DNA of 64,000 nt from Paraphaeosphaeria minitans (GCA_015832175.1 WJXW01000003.1:434001-498000), one strand, 5' to 3'; shown: positions 11,890 through 24,365, numbered from the stretch's first letter. The notes: generated by a model from the sequence alone, not told the origin. Numbers and translations are program-made.

Positions 11890-12884
11890 TCAATAGCCAT
11901 GTTTTCCAAACTCCTCTTCGGTCCATTCCCAAAGCTTCCGAGCTAGACCCAGGTCTTGACTGTAGCTCGAGACCTTGGTCACTATGCCCACCGGCCTGTA
12001 GAACTCGCCATTCTGGATCGTCGACTTCTCCGCCGTCGCTAGATGCGTCTGGGCCAGGGCTCCGCCTCTTACGTCCTTGAAATGTCCGGGTAGTATGGGG
12101 ACAAGCTGCTTGTAGAACCAGAATATGCCCTTCAGTACAGGTCCGGACACAAAGGCGTTGTACAAGTCCGTGATGATGACTCCGGGGTGAACAGACACGG
12201 ATGTGATCTGAGGATAACGCGCGCTGAGTTCACGCGTGAACAAGATGTTGGCGAGCTTCGATTGACCGTAACGTCGCCAGGTGTACTCTTTCTCCAATTT
12301 CGCCTGGTCAAAGATGATGCCACCACTCGGTGCGGCCAGCATACCCATGCTTGATAAGTTGATGATTCTGACGTCGGCGCCCGGCTGCTCGGCGGTCTGA
12401 AGTAACACCGGCATGAGCAGTTTGGTGAACAGCGCATGTCCCACGTGGTTTGTGCCAAACTGAGTCTCGTAGCCTTCCTTGGTGAGGCTGAACGGCGTCA
12501 TCATGATGCCCGCGTTGTTCACGAGGATGTCAAGCCGTTGCTCGCGCGACTTGAAGGTAGAGGCTGCCTGCGCGATGGAAGAGAAAGAGGTGAGGTCCAG
12601 CGGAAGGTACTCGATTACAGCAGAATGGACTTCGTGCTGGATATCGGCGATGGCGGATTCGGCTTTGGAGGCAGTTCGCGCAGCCAGGTATATGCGCGCC
12701 GGTGAGTGCGCAGCGAGGTAAGCGATCGTCTGCTTTCCGAGGCCGGTATTACCTATATCGCATATCAGTTTCGACTCGAAATGAGCGCACGGAAGGAGAA
12801 CTACACACCTCCCGTAACCAGAACGACCTTGCCCGCTAGACTTGGTATGTCTGTCGCGGGGTTGAACTGCGCACTGGGAGCCAT
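11890..12884 (-). CDS. Short-chain dehydrogenase/reductase (SDR), NAD(P)-dependent
   Basis: Exons on the minus strand are 12884-12809 and 12752-11890; the intron 12753-12808 (56 nt) starts GTGTGT and ends TATAG. Splicing creates the nucleotide-binding motif VTGGNTGLG (TGxxxGxG) near residues 24-32, encoded across the junction. The NNAG strand follows, then the catalytic motif YGQSK (YxxxK) with an upstream Ser in NLSSMG. The length of 312 residues suits classical or extended-loop SDRs of the retinol dehydrogenase/WW-oxidoreductase type found widely in fungi. A hydrophobic stretch near GIFWFYKQLVPILP could contact membrane. Substrate cannot be told from sequence. The neighbours do not suggest a pathway. 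Confidence 0.9.
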
Positions 12885-15311
12885 TGTTGCTTCGACCAAA
12901 AATGGGATTAACAGATGGAGGCCAACAAAAACTGCGGTAGAGGCGACGTCTAGATTAAGAGACCAAAGGTTGTGCAGCAGCGACGTGAACGTTGATGTTG
13001 TTCTGCGTCGATTCTAAACGGGCAGTGGCTCGTGTTAGGTAGGTACGGTATGACGACAGCCGAGGCATCGGGCAGATTGATAAACAGTCGGGACGAACAT
13101 TGCACCGTGGCCGTTGCGACTTTGCGTACGGCCTTACAACACGTACTCATCGTAGAGTCGTGATGCGAGGTGCGAGGTGCACGACGCGAGACATAAATTA
13201 ACAAATGCGCAAAGGGACTGGAAGCAGTCCATCTGACCATGGGCGCGCCAAGAGGACTGCACATCGTTGAGGCTACTGGACGTTCCTTGGCACGTAGATG
13301 CCGCATGGTGGAGTCGACATGCCGACAGCTTCTAGAGATTGGCAAAGAAACTCCAAATGCACGACCGAGAAATGATGATGATCGTTCGCTGGTTTTGAAT
13401 CATGCAAGGGAAAGGTACTTTGAACTGCTCACCCGAAATCTGACGCAGATGGACAACAGGACGGAAGCCTGATCGCGGCAACCATCCCAAAGTTGTGGTA
13501 AAATGACTTGAACTGCATTCACTGCGCCACCAACACATGCGGAAGCAATCAGACCATGTCTATCTGTCGCAACAAGGGCAAAGAGAGTGGCGCAGATTTG
13601 CAATGCTCATGTATGGCAGAAGCTAGAATCCACAAGGCCATATGGGTATGGTATTGATTGAGGGCAAGGACAGATGCTACCAAGCCTGTCCAGGTCCCCC
13701 TCCCTGCGTGCAGTGTACCCTGGTCTTCATCGACAGACAGGTTCGGTCTCGTGAGTTTACCGAACCGGGGCATTTCGCTCGGCACAAAATATGTATAGGA
13801 CGATGCACAATGTAGTGCAATCCGATGTGTCTCCTATTCATGGAGAGCACCCTGAGAAGGATCGAGCCGACATGGTTCGTTGGATCAAATTGCCGTTTGT
13901 GGAGTGACGACGGTACTGCGCCGTGGTTCGCTCGATCCAATCTCCTCTTCCTGAAATGAATGTCCGCAATATCGACGGCGCTCATTCCGCTAACATCAAC
14001 AGGGTCATGATCTCCCAATGAGCTCTGAAACAAACGATTTGCGTCAAGCATGGCCGACGTGACAACGCGAATACGGGCCGCGCAACTGACCACGATGGAA
14101 CGGCCCGGAGCCTCACCGCCACGGTTTTCCGATCTCGCAATTGCACGGGGAGCAGGATCTAGAACGAGACGCGCTGGATGCTCGAGTAAAGAGAATGTGC
14201 GCACCTTTCGCACGTCAGGTCCATCCGTGTTCCCATCTGTGGGAGCGGATCCCACTCTGCTCAATCACGTCCCTGCGGTCTGGAGTTGGATGAGGTAAGG
14301 TTTGCATGGGTTCTAGGTAGGGAACAGTACAGTAGCGTGAGCTGGGACAGGCCGCCGTCATGATTACACGATGCAAGGGCGAACGTCCTCAGGTTTCAAA
14401 GAGTCGCTCGGCTGGACCACCCTCTTCCGGTATTCGGTAGACGGTGTTGAGAGTGAGGCTGCTTATACATTACCTACCATCAGCAAGGTTGCACGAGATG
14501 CCGTTGGCCGTTGAACTATCGAAAACGTTGCGCGACGTGCGCCGCCACCCCTCGGGCCTCCCCCATCGACGATCCAAAGGGCAAAGTCGTGGACCTTCTA
14601 GAATCGCCAGTCGAAGCCTACTGTGTGGATAATGCATCATTGCATCCTTCAATATTATTGAGGCGACGCAATATCCGACGCTAACATTTAGGTATACGCG
14701 AACCCGAGGGCACACCCATGTTCGCTCCTTTGTGTCTCCAAAGTCAGCGACCTGCATGGCATCTGCGGGTGCTCTGTTTGAAATATCATTGCACGATGCG
14801 TCTTCGACGATTGATTGGACCGAGTGCTTTACGGGTAAAGGAAGGCGGTGAATGTCAGCGTTCAGCTCGTGGGCGCGGCAGGAGGAAGCGAGATGGTCGC
14901 ATCTGCATCTTCGTTCTAGAAGGATAAAGACACCTTCCTGATTCCCTCGGCAGGCTAGACAAGGTGATTGAGAGATGGCCCATGGTGACACGGGTGGCGT
15001 AATAAGCTCCAGATGTCGTGTTGCCGGGTACGGTAGGTCTTGGGCAGGTCGCCAACCGAGTGCCCTTTTCAATGGTGATGGCACGCGGATCACTGTTCGC
15101 GCGCAACATGCCAGCAAGCATTAGACAGATAGCTACCTACCCCAAAGTCTGAGCCCTTCCAAGCCGGTGCGTGTCGCATGGCAGCTGAGCACGCTTGTGT
15201 CAAAGGAGAAGGTGCATGTAGTTGACGAAACGCGTGGCGGCGCGCAGAATGACTTACTTTCGGCTCCGCGCGTGGGGATATCTACTCATGTACGGACATG
15301 CGCATGCTCAT

Positions 15312-15514
15312 GCTCAACAAAGTCAGTTCCAGCATGCCATGCTCAACAAAGTCAGTTCCAGCATGCCATGCTCAACAAAGTCAGTTCCAGCATGCCATGC
15401 TCAACAAAGTCAGTTCCAGCATGCCATGCTCAACAAAGTCAGTTCCAGCATGCCATGCTCAACAAAGTCAGTTCCAGCATGCCATGCTCAACAAAGTCAA
15501 TTCCAGCATGCCAT
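15312..15514. repeat. 29-bp minisatellite, 7 copies
   Basis: Seven head-to-tail units start at 15312, 15341, 15370, 15399, 15428, 15457 and 15486. Six are identical by eye; the last has one G-to-A change (AGTCAA for AGTCAG). Each junction forms the perfect palindrome AGCATG-C-CATGCT. Because 29 is not a multiple of three and the unit has no stop in any forward frame, all three forward frames stay open through the array, which explains three spurious overlapping ORFs. Confidence 0.95.
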
Positions 15515-15889
15515 CCGACCCGAAAGTCCTCTTCCACGAGCTGCTGCAACTGCCACGGCGCCAGACCTGCTCGATCCGTTGCTCGTTCACCTCATGAATA
15601 AGACGACACGTACGACTCTGACATGACCCTTGCAGCCCAGGATGCAGTCCCACATGTTGTAGTCCCCTCGGCCCGAGTTTGACCTTTGCCCCCTGTCGGA
15701 TCGGGCTCCACGCATCGGTGCGTCCGCACATGACACGCAACGTGCGCTACCCTGCGTTGACTTCGTCTAGACGCGTGCGTGCGTGCGTGTGTGCGTGCGT
15801 GCACCGGAGACGAGCCATCACCCACGAGGGTTTCTGATCCGAAAACCAGAACCTTGATGTTGGAATCTGGGAGCAGATGGCCAAAGCAA

Positions 15890-16018
15890 AATCCCCCATC
15901 CCCATGCCCATCGCCATCGCCATTGCCATCGCCATTCCCATTCCCATCGCCATGCCCATCCCCATGCCCATCGCCATGCCCATCGCCATGCCCATCACCA
16001 TGCCCATTCCGAACCCTC
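15890..16018. repeat. CCCATC/GCCATC hexanucleotide array
   Basis: About twenty imperfect hexamers (CCCATC, GCCATC, GCCATG, CCCATT) lie in tandem. Reverse-strand frames would read Met-Gly-type dipeptide repeats. There is no sign of a gene. Confidence 0.85.
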
Positions 16019-18027
16019 ATCCCCGTCTCCATCGCAAGCCCCCTCCCCACTGCCATGCCCACCTCGCGGCCGGCGGCGAGGATGCAAGACACGCCCAGCG
16101 CAACGCTGCTAGAGTGCAAAACTCTTCGCTTCTAGCGCGATCCTGCCTATTGAACTCTATCTTGCCTCGCTCAGCCTGCCCAGTCGTCCCACCTCGCTAC
16201 CTACCTAGTGTTTTGCCGGAGCGCTCCGTAGCCCACCCCCCGCTATCTAGCTGCCCTCTAAACCTCTTCCCACCACTTTCCCCCGACGACGGACGGGCGA
16301 ACGATGCGAACTGCCGGAAGACGACCCCGGACCCCCGGACAAAACCGCCATCCAAAGGCCCGGTCAAACGGTTGCCGGGATCCGTCGTCTCGTCTGGTGC
16401 GACGTGTTGCAAATTGCTCGAGGCCTGTATCGAATCGACCGCGTCCAGGTTCCGGCGAGTGGCCTTGTGCCAACGAACGGGGGGTTCGCAGCTCGCCTCG
16501 CCTCGTTAGGTAGCTAGGTAGCTAGGTGGCTGGATGGCTGGGCGGAGATTGAATGTCGCGAGCGTTGATGCAAATGTCAAATGGGACTGGAAACGGCGGG
16601 CGTGCGCCGACAGATGGGCGAAGCTTGCCAACGTGCAGGATGCCACGCTATCGACGTCCTAATCTCCATGTTGGAGCGATCCGGCGAGCCGGCCACCACG
16701 GCTGCCTCCGAACCGTGTCGACGTTGATAACGAACGCGCAGAGAGCGACTCGGAGAGGGAGAGGGAGAGGGAGAGGGAGAGGAAAGGGAGAGGCCAACGC
16801 GTCTGGCTGGCCTGGAGATGCACTTCACGCGCCGGCGTTGGTTGACGCGTCCGGCAGCGAACCAGTCTTCGGTGCCACCCTCTCTCTCTCTCTCTCCTCA
16901 CAACATCGTCGCCAGACAGGCTCGGTGTCGAAGGGTTTCTTTCCCACCTGCTCCTCCTCGCCTTGCCTACTGCTCGTCTGCCTGCCCCACCTGTCCACCA
17001 ATCCCGAACCAGCAACACCGCCGTGCAGCGTCTGACCTCGAGGCAGTTTGCACACCACTCTCCTCCGCCATGGCCATCGTGCAGCCTAGCCTGCATTCCG
17101 CTTTGCTTCCGCATGATGACGGCCATGATGACGGCCATGACCATGAATGCTGATGGTTTGATGTGCGGGGGGGAAAGCCTCCTGCAATGCCGAAGCGAGA
17201 TACATGGCGCCTGTCAAGTCTCATCGCTACCGACATGAGGACGAGCTAAGATCTGAACATGAGAGACGGCTTCGACCCCCGAAACAGCGCGGGTGTCACC
17301 GGCCGCTGCCGGCAAAGACCGGGCGCCAGGCCACCGCAGAAAGGCGCTACCGAGTTTGCAAGGCGCAAGGCGCAACCCATCGTCTGGGGAAAACCAGCTG
17401 CCAACACGTTTTGTGAAATCCAGGCCGCCACATGCGGTCCGCCTGCTGTGCATTCCAAAATCCCCTCGTTTATCGTACAAGCTTCAAATGATCCACATCC
17501 TGCTCGCTGCCCCAGACCATGTTCTACTCGTACACAGGAGCCCCGAAAAGTGGCAGGAAGAGAAGGGAAAAAAAAAAAAAAAAAGAGACAAAGGCCGTGT
17601 TCCATGCCACGCCGCCATCATCTCGTGCAACTCGCAGCGGAGAGTCCGAGGAAAGAAATTGCAAGGGCCGCGGGCGACTCCATGCCGCGCCCCCCGCGAA
17701 ACTTGACAAGTCCACCCGTGTCGCGCCACCTGTAATGACGACTTGTGAATGTTGCGAACGTATACGTCCGTCCAGGAAAGCTTCCATGATTTTTGTTCCC
17801 CAAGCCCATCCTGCGCGCATCCAATCCTCATGGTGCGACCGCGGTCCCAATAAATCCAACCCAATGTGACCTTGACCCCAAACCAGGACAGAACAAAATA
17901 TGGATACTATGCGAATTTCGACCCGCCCAACCGTGGAAATGCCGCCGAGGCGTGCGATAGAGGCCCGGAAATAAGAGTGCCTCGTCCTGAAATGTCGAGG
18001 CCGTGGTGCAGCGTATTTCCCTTCTGC

Positions 18028-19420
18028 TTAAAAGTGGGACATGGCATGATGGCTGTATGTCATGGGTGGGGCGCCTTCTTCTTGCACCTGGCCCAAGTGT
18101 CCTGGCTCCGTGTACCAATGTCCACCCATGGTTCGGCTTTGTACAGCTCCCTCCGGTCTTGCATTTTGACCTCCGTGATACGGGTTCCAAGGTGGGGGGT
18201 AGTGGTAAGGATTCCCAGATAGTATGGGTGCTGACAGCGGCGCCGACGAATGTGGCCCTAATGTGGTCGAGTGTATCGCCGTGGCGCTCGTGTCGAGTGT
18301 AGTGGGAAATGGATAGGGCGCGGGTCGTCGGTATTCGTGAGAGGGAACGCCGAGAGGCTGGTTCTGAAAGTGTTGTGGTAGGCCTTCAATGTTGCCGTAC
18401 GACATCGATCGGCTTGGAGGCTGGAAGTTCTGTGGTGCCCAGTCGTGGTGTTCCTGATGGTTCTGGAGTGTCGCAGGCGTCTGCACACCCGAAACATTGG
18501 ACTCGCTGCCGAACACGGTACTTGCGGTTGTAGGAGACGGACGCCAGTAGCCCGTGGAAGAGGACGGGCTCTCCGAAACAGATGAAGACGGTAGAAAGGC
18601 GGTGCTCGGGGCCCACTGTGTGTCGATGGGCTGCGGATATCCGTATCCAGGTTGCTGTACTGGCACTAGAATAATCAGTGACATGATTCATACGTCAAAC
18701 CCAGCATACGTACTTCCGCTCGTGGGTGTGATGTGATGGGCATCAGTGTCAGATTCGCTGGGTACTTCATATCTAGACACAGAGTTTGTCGACAAGGTTC
18801 CTGGAAACGGAGCTCGAAACTCATCCACCTTGGCTCCTATTACGGAGACGGCATGTCGAGGTGACGATGCGGTAGAAGATGTGGGCGCGCCAGCGTTCGC
18901 TTCTTTTGCTGCGCCTGCTTGGGCCCGGGACTGTTCTGGTGTCTGATCCACGGGGTAAAAGTTGCATTCTTTCTTCAACCGGATGCAGTTTGCGCAACGT
19001 CCGGTGACCTCGTCGTTTGCGACGAGACACCTGATCTTTCTCCTGCGGCAGTGTCCTAAAAAGCTACGTCAGCGACAACTTTCTGGGGCAGTGTTAGCTG
19101 TGGTCTTGCTTACCGCATGCGACTGATGTACGGTGGTAGCCCAGCTTGTTCCGTCGCTTGTCACCGGTGGGTGACAGCTCGCCGGCGTTCCCGAGAGCTA
19201 GGTTGCGCATGTGTGGTGTCGATGATGATCGTCTGATGACAGTGGCCTTGTCTTTGGACGTGCGCCTCTTCTTCAGCAGCAGCTGCTGTGGTGAAGTTTC
19301 GGCGGCTTGGTCCGTTTGCGCCGAGTAATAATCAGGGCGTTCATCCAGGAGTTCGGGAGAGGTAGTTTCCGAGATAGAGAAGCCCGCGCCTGGAGGTTGA
19401 GTCAAAGGATTGGAGGACAT
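18028..19420 (-). CDS. Zn(II)2Cys6 transcription factor
   Basis: Exons on the minus strand are 19420-19114, 19055-18714 and 18665-18028; introns are 58 and 48 nt. The spliced product is 428 residues. The first junction falls inside the DNA-binding domain and joins VACG to HCRRRKIRC. The domain continues with RCANCIRLKKEC, giving the six cysteines of a binuclear zinc cluster around residues 101-137. The region before it is Ser/Thr/Lys-rich. The rest is rich in Pro, Ser, Tyr and Gln with no visible fungal_trans domain, so it resembles the smaller class of C6 regulators. The start chosen is MSSNPLTQPPGAG; an in-frame upstream ATG at 19528 is less likely because a CAG acceptor-like site lies between, which could end a leader intron. 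Targets are unknown and no pathway genes adjoin it. Confidence 0.88.
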
Positions 19421-21042
19421 TGCGTTACTAACGGGCTGCAAAAGCAACGCGTGGTCCAGCTTGGCTGCAACTATCTTCGCACGGCGCTCCAACCCAACAG
19501 CCATAAGAGGCACAGAGTAATATCGCACCGGAGAATCGGTCTAGGAGACTCGATATGGCATCGAAGGGTGCTGCCAACATCAGCATGGAGGGCAAGCTAG
19601 GACGGAGCGATGGCCGGGATGGCCGCGATGCGAGCAGGTGGCACACATACCGACGCTGTCCAGGGCGGAAGTATTCCCAAACGTTGGAGCGGGCACCAGC
19701 AGAGGTTGGATGCAGTGGAGAATCAGCGACAAGCACCGTGACGGGCAACGGCGCAGTGCATGAGATGCCGGTCGCCCAAACGCGAAGGTGGCAGTTGAGG
19801 GCTAGGATCAGCGAGTGTGGAAGGCCCGGTAGAGCGGCGAGGGTGGTCTTTGGGGGATGAGGCAGTAAGGCAGTGAGGCAGTGAGGCAGCTAAGCAGGGT
19901 ACCAATTCACGTTCGGGGCACACAGGCAGCACCCACCACCGCAGGTCGGCTCGGGAAGCTCATTCGCAGTTGACAAACGAGTGGGCCAAAAAGCAAGAAG
20001 CGGCGAAGAGCGAGGGTTAGAGTATGTACGGAGAAATATTTTGGGCGACGCTGTTTGGGTGCGTGTCTCGAGTGATTAAAAGTGGCGAAGGACAAGCAGC
20101 AGACACGCTACGTCCACAACGGGCGTGTTGCGCTCGAGCAGGCATTCACTCGAGCGTGAGGCATGCATGGAGCAGGCATGCATGGGCTGCACTGCTGCAG
20201 GCATTTCGGGGACCCTAGACTGCATGGCTGGCTTGGCCTGGCAGGTCGATCTTGGGCCGCTCTGGGAGGCAGGCGTGTGGGCAGTGGGCACGCAGCGGTG
20301 TTGGAGGCGGCGCATGAGCCAACTGATGTGCGGGATGGATGGGACAACTAGCAGGGTGTTTTTGGATAGTGCACACGGCGCGGGCTGGTCTGCCCTTTCG
20401 GAGAGCTTCCAGCAGGGCCGGTGGGTAGGTGGGTGGATGGGTGGATGGGTGGGTGGAGGTGGCCTGGCTGTCACCGAGCGACGGACTGGCGCGGTGGAGT
20501 GGAGCGTAGCGGCGGCGTCAGAGGCGTCCGGCGCGTTTGTGCGTGCAAGCGGCCTTGGGCGTGGTTGAGGCCTGACACGGCGATGATGATGGAGATGGTG
20601 GAGATGATGGAGATGATGATGCTGCTGGTGATGGAAAGTTGTCTACTGTGTCTCCCTGCGACGTCGGAGCGATTGCTGAGGGAAGCAGGCGGAGCAGAGA
20701 CCGAGACTTGTCGACGCTCTTTGTCTCGGCACGACAGCTGCTCGTGGGCGTGTACGAGTACCGTACCGGGGGTCTCCAACAGAGTCGATTGGGCCATGAT
20801 GGGGGATTTGGAGACGGATGCAGGGCTGCCGACGGCGCCAACGTTGACACGCTGGATGGGCGGAGGCGACGGCGCGGACGAGAGCAGCGCGCTGGGTAGG
20901 TGGGTGAGGCTAGTCTAGGTAGATAGCAGGCGGTGGATATCATTCAACGACTCCAGCGCTGGCGCCATGGACGTGGGCGTGGCCGTGGCCGCGGGCGTCG
21001 TGTCGGTGCAGGGGCAGTAGGCCGGGAGAAGGACATGGACAA

Positions 21043-21206
21043 GACAGGGACAAGACAACAGGACAGGGACAAGACAACAGGACAGGGACAAGACAACAGG
21101 ACAGGGACAAGACAACAGGACAGGGACAAGACAACAGGACAGGGACAAGACAACAGGACAGGGACAGGACAGGGACAGGACAGGGACAGGACAGGGACAG
21201 GACAAC
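21043..21206. repeat. 19-bp minisatellite (about 6 copies) grading into an 11-bp repeat
   Basis: Units of GGACAGGGACAAGACAACA start at 21061, 21080, 21099, 21118 and 21137, with a near-complete copy before them. From about 21156 the array changes to an 11-bp unit, GGGACAGGACA, repeated about four times. The 11-mer is contained in the 19-mer, so one array derives from the other. Confidence 0.9.
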
Positions 21207-21366
21207 AAGACAGGGATAGGACATGGACAGGACAGGGACCGAGGCCGGAAGAAGGACAGGAGTCGACATGGGACAAAGGCCGTCATGGGCACGCATCTGC
21301 GACAGATGGCTGCGAGGAGCAGTCCTTCTCCACCGAGGCTCATCTCGCTACCACGGGTGGCAAGTA

Positions 21367-21530
21367 GGTATGGAGACAAGTACGGCCACAGGTACGGGGA
21401 CAAGTTCGGCCACAGGTACGGGGACAAGTTCGGCCACAGGTACGGGGACAAGTACGGCCACAGGTAGGTATGGCCACAGGTATGGCCACAGATACGGCCA
21501 CAGATACGGCCACAGATACGGCCACAAGTA
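21367..21530. repeat. 24-bp minisatellite (4 copies) grading into a 12-bp repeat
   Basis: Units of about GGTACGGGGACAAGTTCGGC plus CACA start at 21367, 21391, 21415 and 21439. From 21463 the unit halves to 12 bp (GGTATGGCCACA, GATACGGCCACA). The two halves of the 24-mer resemble each other, so it is a dimer of the 12-mer. Confidence 0.9.
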
Positions 21531-22237
21531 TCTACGGTGCGCGATGCACGCTGCCCATGTAAGCACCACGTACACACCATGTCCACGGTATCTAGTCCAT
21601 CTACCTAGTGCTCGACGCAGTCCCGGCAGAACGGCGAGCATGCATGACCTTCACCACAGAAGCGCACTCGCACGTGGAGCACCAGTTCACCACCACTTGG
21701 CACTCCCCATGCCAGCCCTGTGAGACGCAGCCCAGGCGCAGAACGCAGACGCAGCCCAGGCGCAGACCAGACGCAGATGCAGATGCAGATGCTGGCCAGC
21801 CCTGCGCAGGTCCAGATGTTTGCTTCTTCTCAACCATCCACTGCCGCCACCATCCCCCATCCCACGCAGTGCCTGGGTCAAGGCTATAATAGCAGCGGCC
21901 CACCTGCCATGTCCCTGCGCCAAAGCCCCGGGTGCCGGCGTGGTGCCTCAGCACACGGTGTCCAGACAAGACCCTCTTCATCACTTGTTGCTGGATGTGC
22001 ATCCCCGATCGATCCGCTTCGCCTGCGCAGTCGTGCACCGAGTAGGTAACCAAGCACGACTGGCGTTGCTTGCCACCTTTCGGCGGTAGTTTATTATATC
22101 TACCTTGGCTGCCGAACAAGCTTGCGAACGTGCTGCACGCGTCGGTCCGGAGCTGAGCTTCATTCTGCGCACAGTCCGAACCCAAATGCGCCCACCTCGT
22201 CCTTTTACGCCTACCAGGATGCCTTCTCACTGCCATC

Positions 22238-22478
22238 TAGTATCAGCCTGCCCTCTCACTGCCATGTAGTGTCAGCCTACCCTTTCGCTCCTATTAGCTT
22301 CCCTTGTACTCCTATTAGCTTCCCTTGTACTCCTGTCAGCCTCCCTTTCACTCCTATCAGCCTCCCTTTCACTCCTATTAGCCTCCCTTTTACTCCTATA
22401 GGCCTGCCCTTTCACTCTTATTAGCCTCCCTCTCGCTCCCATCAGCCTCCTTTTACTCGTATTAGCCTACCTTACCCT
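22238..22478. repeat. 21-bp degenerate minisatellite, about 10 copies
   Basis: Units of the form CCTATTAGCCTCCCTTTCACT are diverged mainly by C/T changes. The length is a multiple of three, so one forward frame reads a seven-residue repeat like PISLPFT for part of the array. Confidence 0.85.
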
Positions 22479-22851
22479 GCCACTGGCTGTGCTGTCGAGT
22501 TCACCCCCAGCCTTGGCCCAAGAGAGCCGCTACCCACGTCGAGCCAGCATTTGCTCGAGGTTGCTCGAGGCTGCCCGTGGCACAGCAAAGAAGCCGTCAT
22601 TACCATAGTATCATGAGCACCCAGATACGATGCCTCTTTGACACCTTCCCTAAGCAGTCGCCAATGCCTGCTCAAGAGCCCTTCCACGAGCCCGGTGCAG
22701 GCTACGCCCCGCCCGTGCTTATGTTGCTATATCTAGTCTGTCTCGGTTCTATTGGAACCTTTGGCCATATTCCACGGATATGCCTATCTGGGACCAGCTA
22801 CCTACGAGCAGCATCCACTGCTGCCCATGGTGCACCACGTTGACACAAGCA

Positions 22852-22930
22852 TCGCCTTCCTGCACCGCGACACAAGCATCGCCTTCCTGCACCGCGACAC
22901 AAGCATCGCCTTCATGCACCACGTTCTCGC
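22852..22930. repeat. 27-bp direct repeat, 3 copies
   Basis: Units beginning GACACAAGCATCGCCTTC start at 22852, 22879 and 22906; the third is slightly diverged and truncated. Confidence 0.9.
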
Positions 22931-24086
22931 ACGAGCCCTCTTGAATGCTCCGAGCCATCGCCTGGCTTCTGCACGCTCAGACGCAAACGTGCGGCAAAGA
23001 TGGTGCTTTGCAGTCGCTGCAGATGTAATTGCCATCACGCCGGGGTCGCTACGCCGCTTCTTCCAGAACGCTGACCGTTCGCATCTGCACATTAGATTGA
23101 CTTCTGCAAGCCGTCCGATATTGGACCCTCTGGTAGGTAGGTACGTGCGCGACCGTCGCTGGGGTCACTGTTTCATGTCTTCAAGGCGAACCATCACGCG
23201 CAATGCATGTCGAGCACTGCATGTCGAACCATGGGCATCGCTTGCCGAAGTCACTCCACGCAAGAGTGCACAACCATGGATGCGTACATAGCATCTCTGC
23301 CTACTAGGTACACGCCTCCGAGCAGCATGGGCGGATATCCGCTCCAATCGCGATACGCGTCCGACTGTGGAGCCATCCAAGCAGGCATTCGAACAAAGGC
23401 AAAGCTTACATTGCAGCGGAGCCATGTGCCGGTTCCAACAGTGCAGTCGATTACGCAACGCTACGGTTGCTCTATCTAGTACACAATCGTCACGTGGGTC
23501 AGAATGTGCGCAACAGTATCAGACGCGAAAACATCAAAGCAAAAGTTGGTATGTTAGATCCGGCGATCTGCGTGGAAAGAGGGAGAGCATCAATCGACGC
23601 CACGCTGCGTTGTCGCTACCTAGATACATAGTACAGCACTTCTCTAGTAGCCGTGGTACACTAATGGGGGGTCTCCAGGTCTGGCTCCGACTGCCTGAAC
23701 GGGGAGCCCCACCATGGCGCGCTCATCGTGATTGCGCCGCAAGCCCACCGCCGTCGAATCACAACAGCACGACTCCCACCCATCCTTTTAATATTAATAA
23801 GGCACTAACCATCCAGGTAGCTTTTACTGCTTTGGAAGACAAGACCCCACTTCTATCGCGCCGTCGACCGCAACGGTTTTCGCGTGTAGACGACGCGAAC
23901 AAGCACTTGAAGTACCTCCGACCACGCCGCCGCCGCCGCCGCACAACTCTGCAGACACAGCACACGTCCCTTCTGGAATCTCCGAGCCTGCCGGGTTCAC
24001 CGCAAGAGCCGAATCGGCGCGTGTTGGAACTTGGCCGTCAGACAATGAGTCAAAGGTGAAGATGTTGTGGCTCGAAGAAGGGCCTT

Positions 24087-24365
24087 CACTAGCTGACCAG
24101 AGAGCCTTCTCTTGAACGTTTGACACTAGCCGATCACAAGGCATCTCTGGATATTCGACACTAGCTGATCACGAGGCATCTCTGCATATTTGACACTAGG
24201 TAGCTGGCCACATGTGCATCTCTTGAACGTTGGACACTAGCTGACCACAAGGCATCCCTTGACCCTTGGACACTAACTGACCACAGAGCATTTCTTGAAC
24301 GTCGGACACTAGCTGATCCCAAGGCATCTCTTAATTATTTGACACTAGGTCGCTGGCATCTCTAA
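24087..24365. repeat. Degenerate repeat of about 36 bp, 7 copies
   Basis: Each unit begins GACACTAGCTGA and continues to a GGCATCTCTTGAAC-type end; spacings are 35-41 bp. Divergence indicates an older array than the others. Confidence 0.85.

Larger units (their letters stand above)
12885..18027. other. 5.1-kb gene-poor spacer
   Basis: No supported gene. Open frames of 195 and 215 codons (minus strand, about 13677-14264 and 14470-15117) have no recognisable motifs and irregular composition. The interval holds the 29-bp minisatellite, the CCCATC hexamer array, GC/GT-alternating DNA at about 15773-15802, a purine GAGAGG run at about 16752-16790 and a CT run near 16880. Short TAGGTA/CTACCT motifs recur. 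Confidence 0.6.

Noticed and set aside
13677..14264. 195-codon minus-strand ORF
   Set aside because: No motif, no splice partners and composition unlike the real genes of the window.
14470..15117. 215-codon minus-strand ORF
   Set aside because: Chance open frame in GC-rich spacer; no recognisable domain or start context.
15312..15514. CRISPR-like array of 29-bp repeats
   Set aside because: Repeat length is suggestive, but the copies abut with no spacers and the genome is eukaryotic; it is a minisatellite.
15167..15626. Three overlapping ORFs of 99-144 codons with a repeated peptide
   Set aside because: They exist only because the 29-bp unit lacks stops in all frames; no start context, intron or domain.
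18666..18684. Transcription factor third exon starting at its own ATG (18684)
   Set aside because: The intron 18666-18713 joins it in frame to the zinc-cluster exon.
20915..21723. ORFs of 110-223 codons with Cys/Pro- or Tyr/Gly-rich repeats on both strands
   Set aside because: They translate the 19/11- and 24/12-bp arrays in several frames at once, which indicates non-coding repeats.
23367..24059. 230-codon plus-strand ORF with Arg-rich part
   Set aside because: Arg run comes from a CCG triplet tract; no domain and no supporting splice sites.
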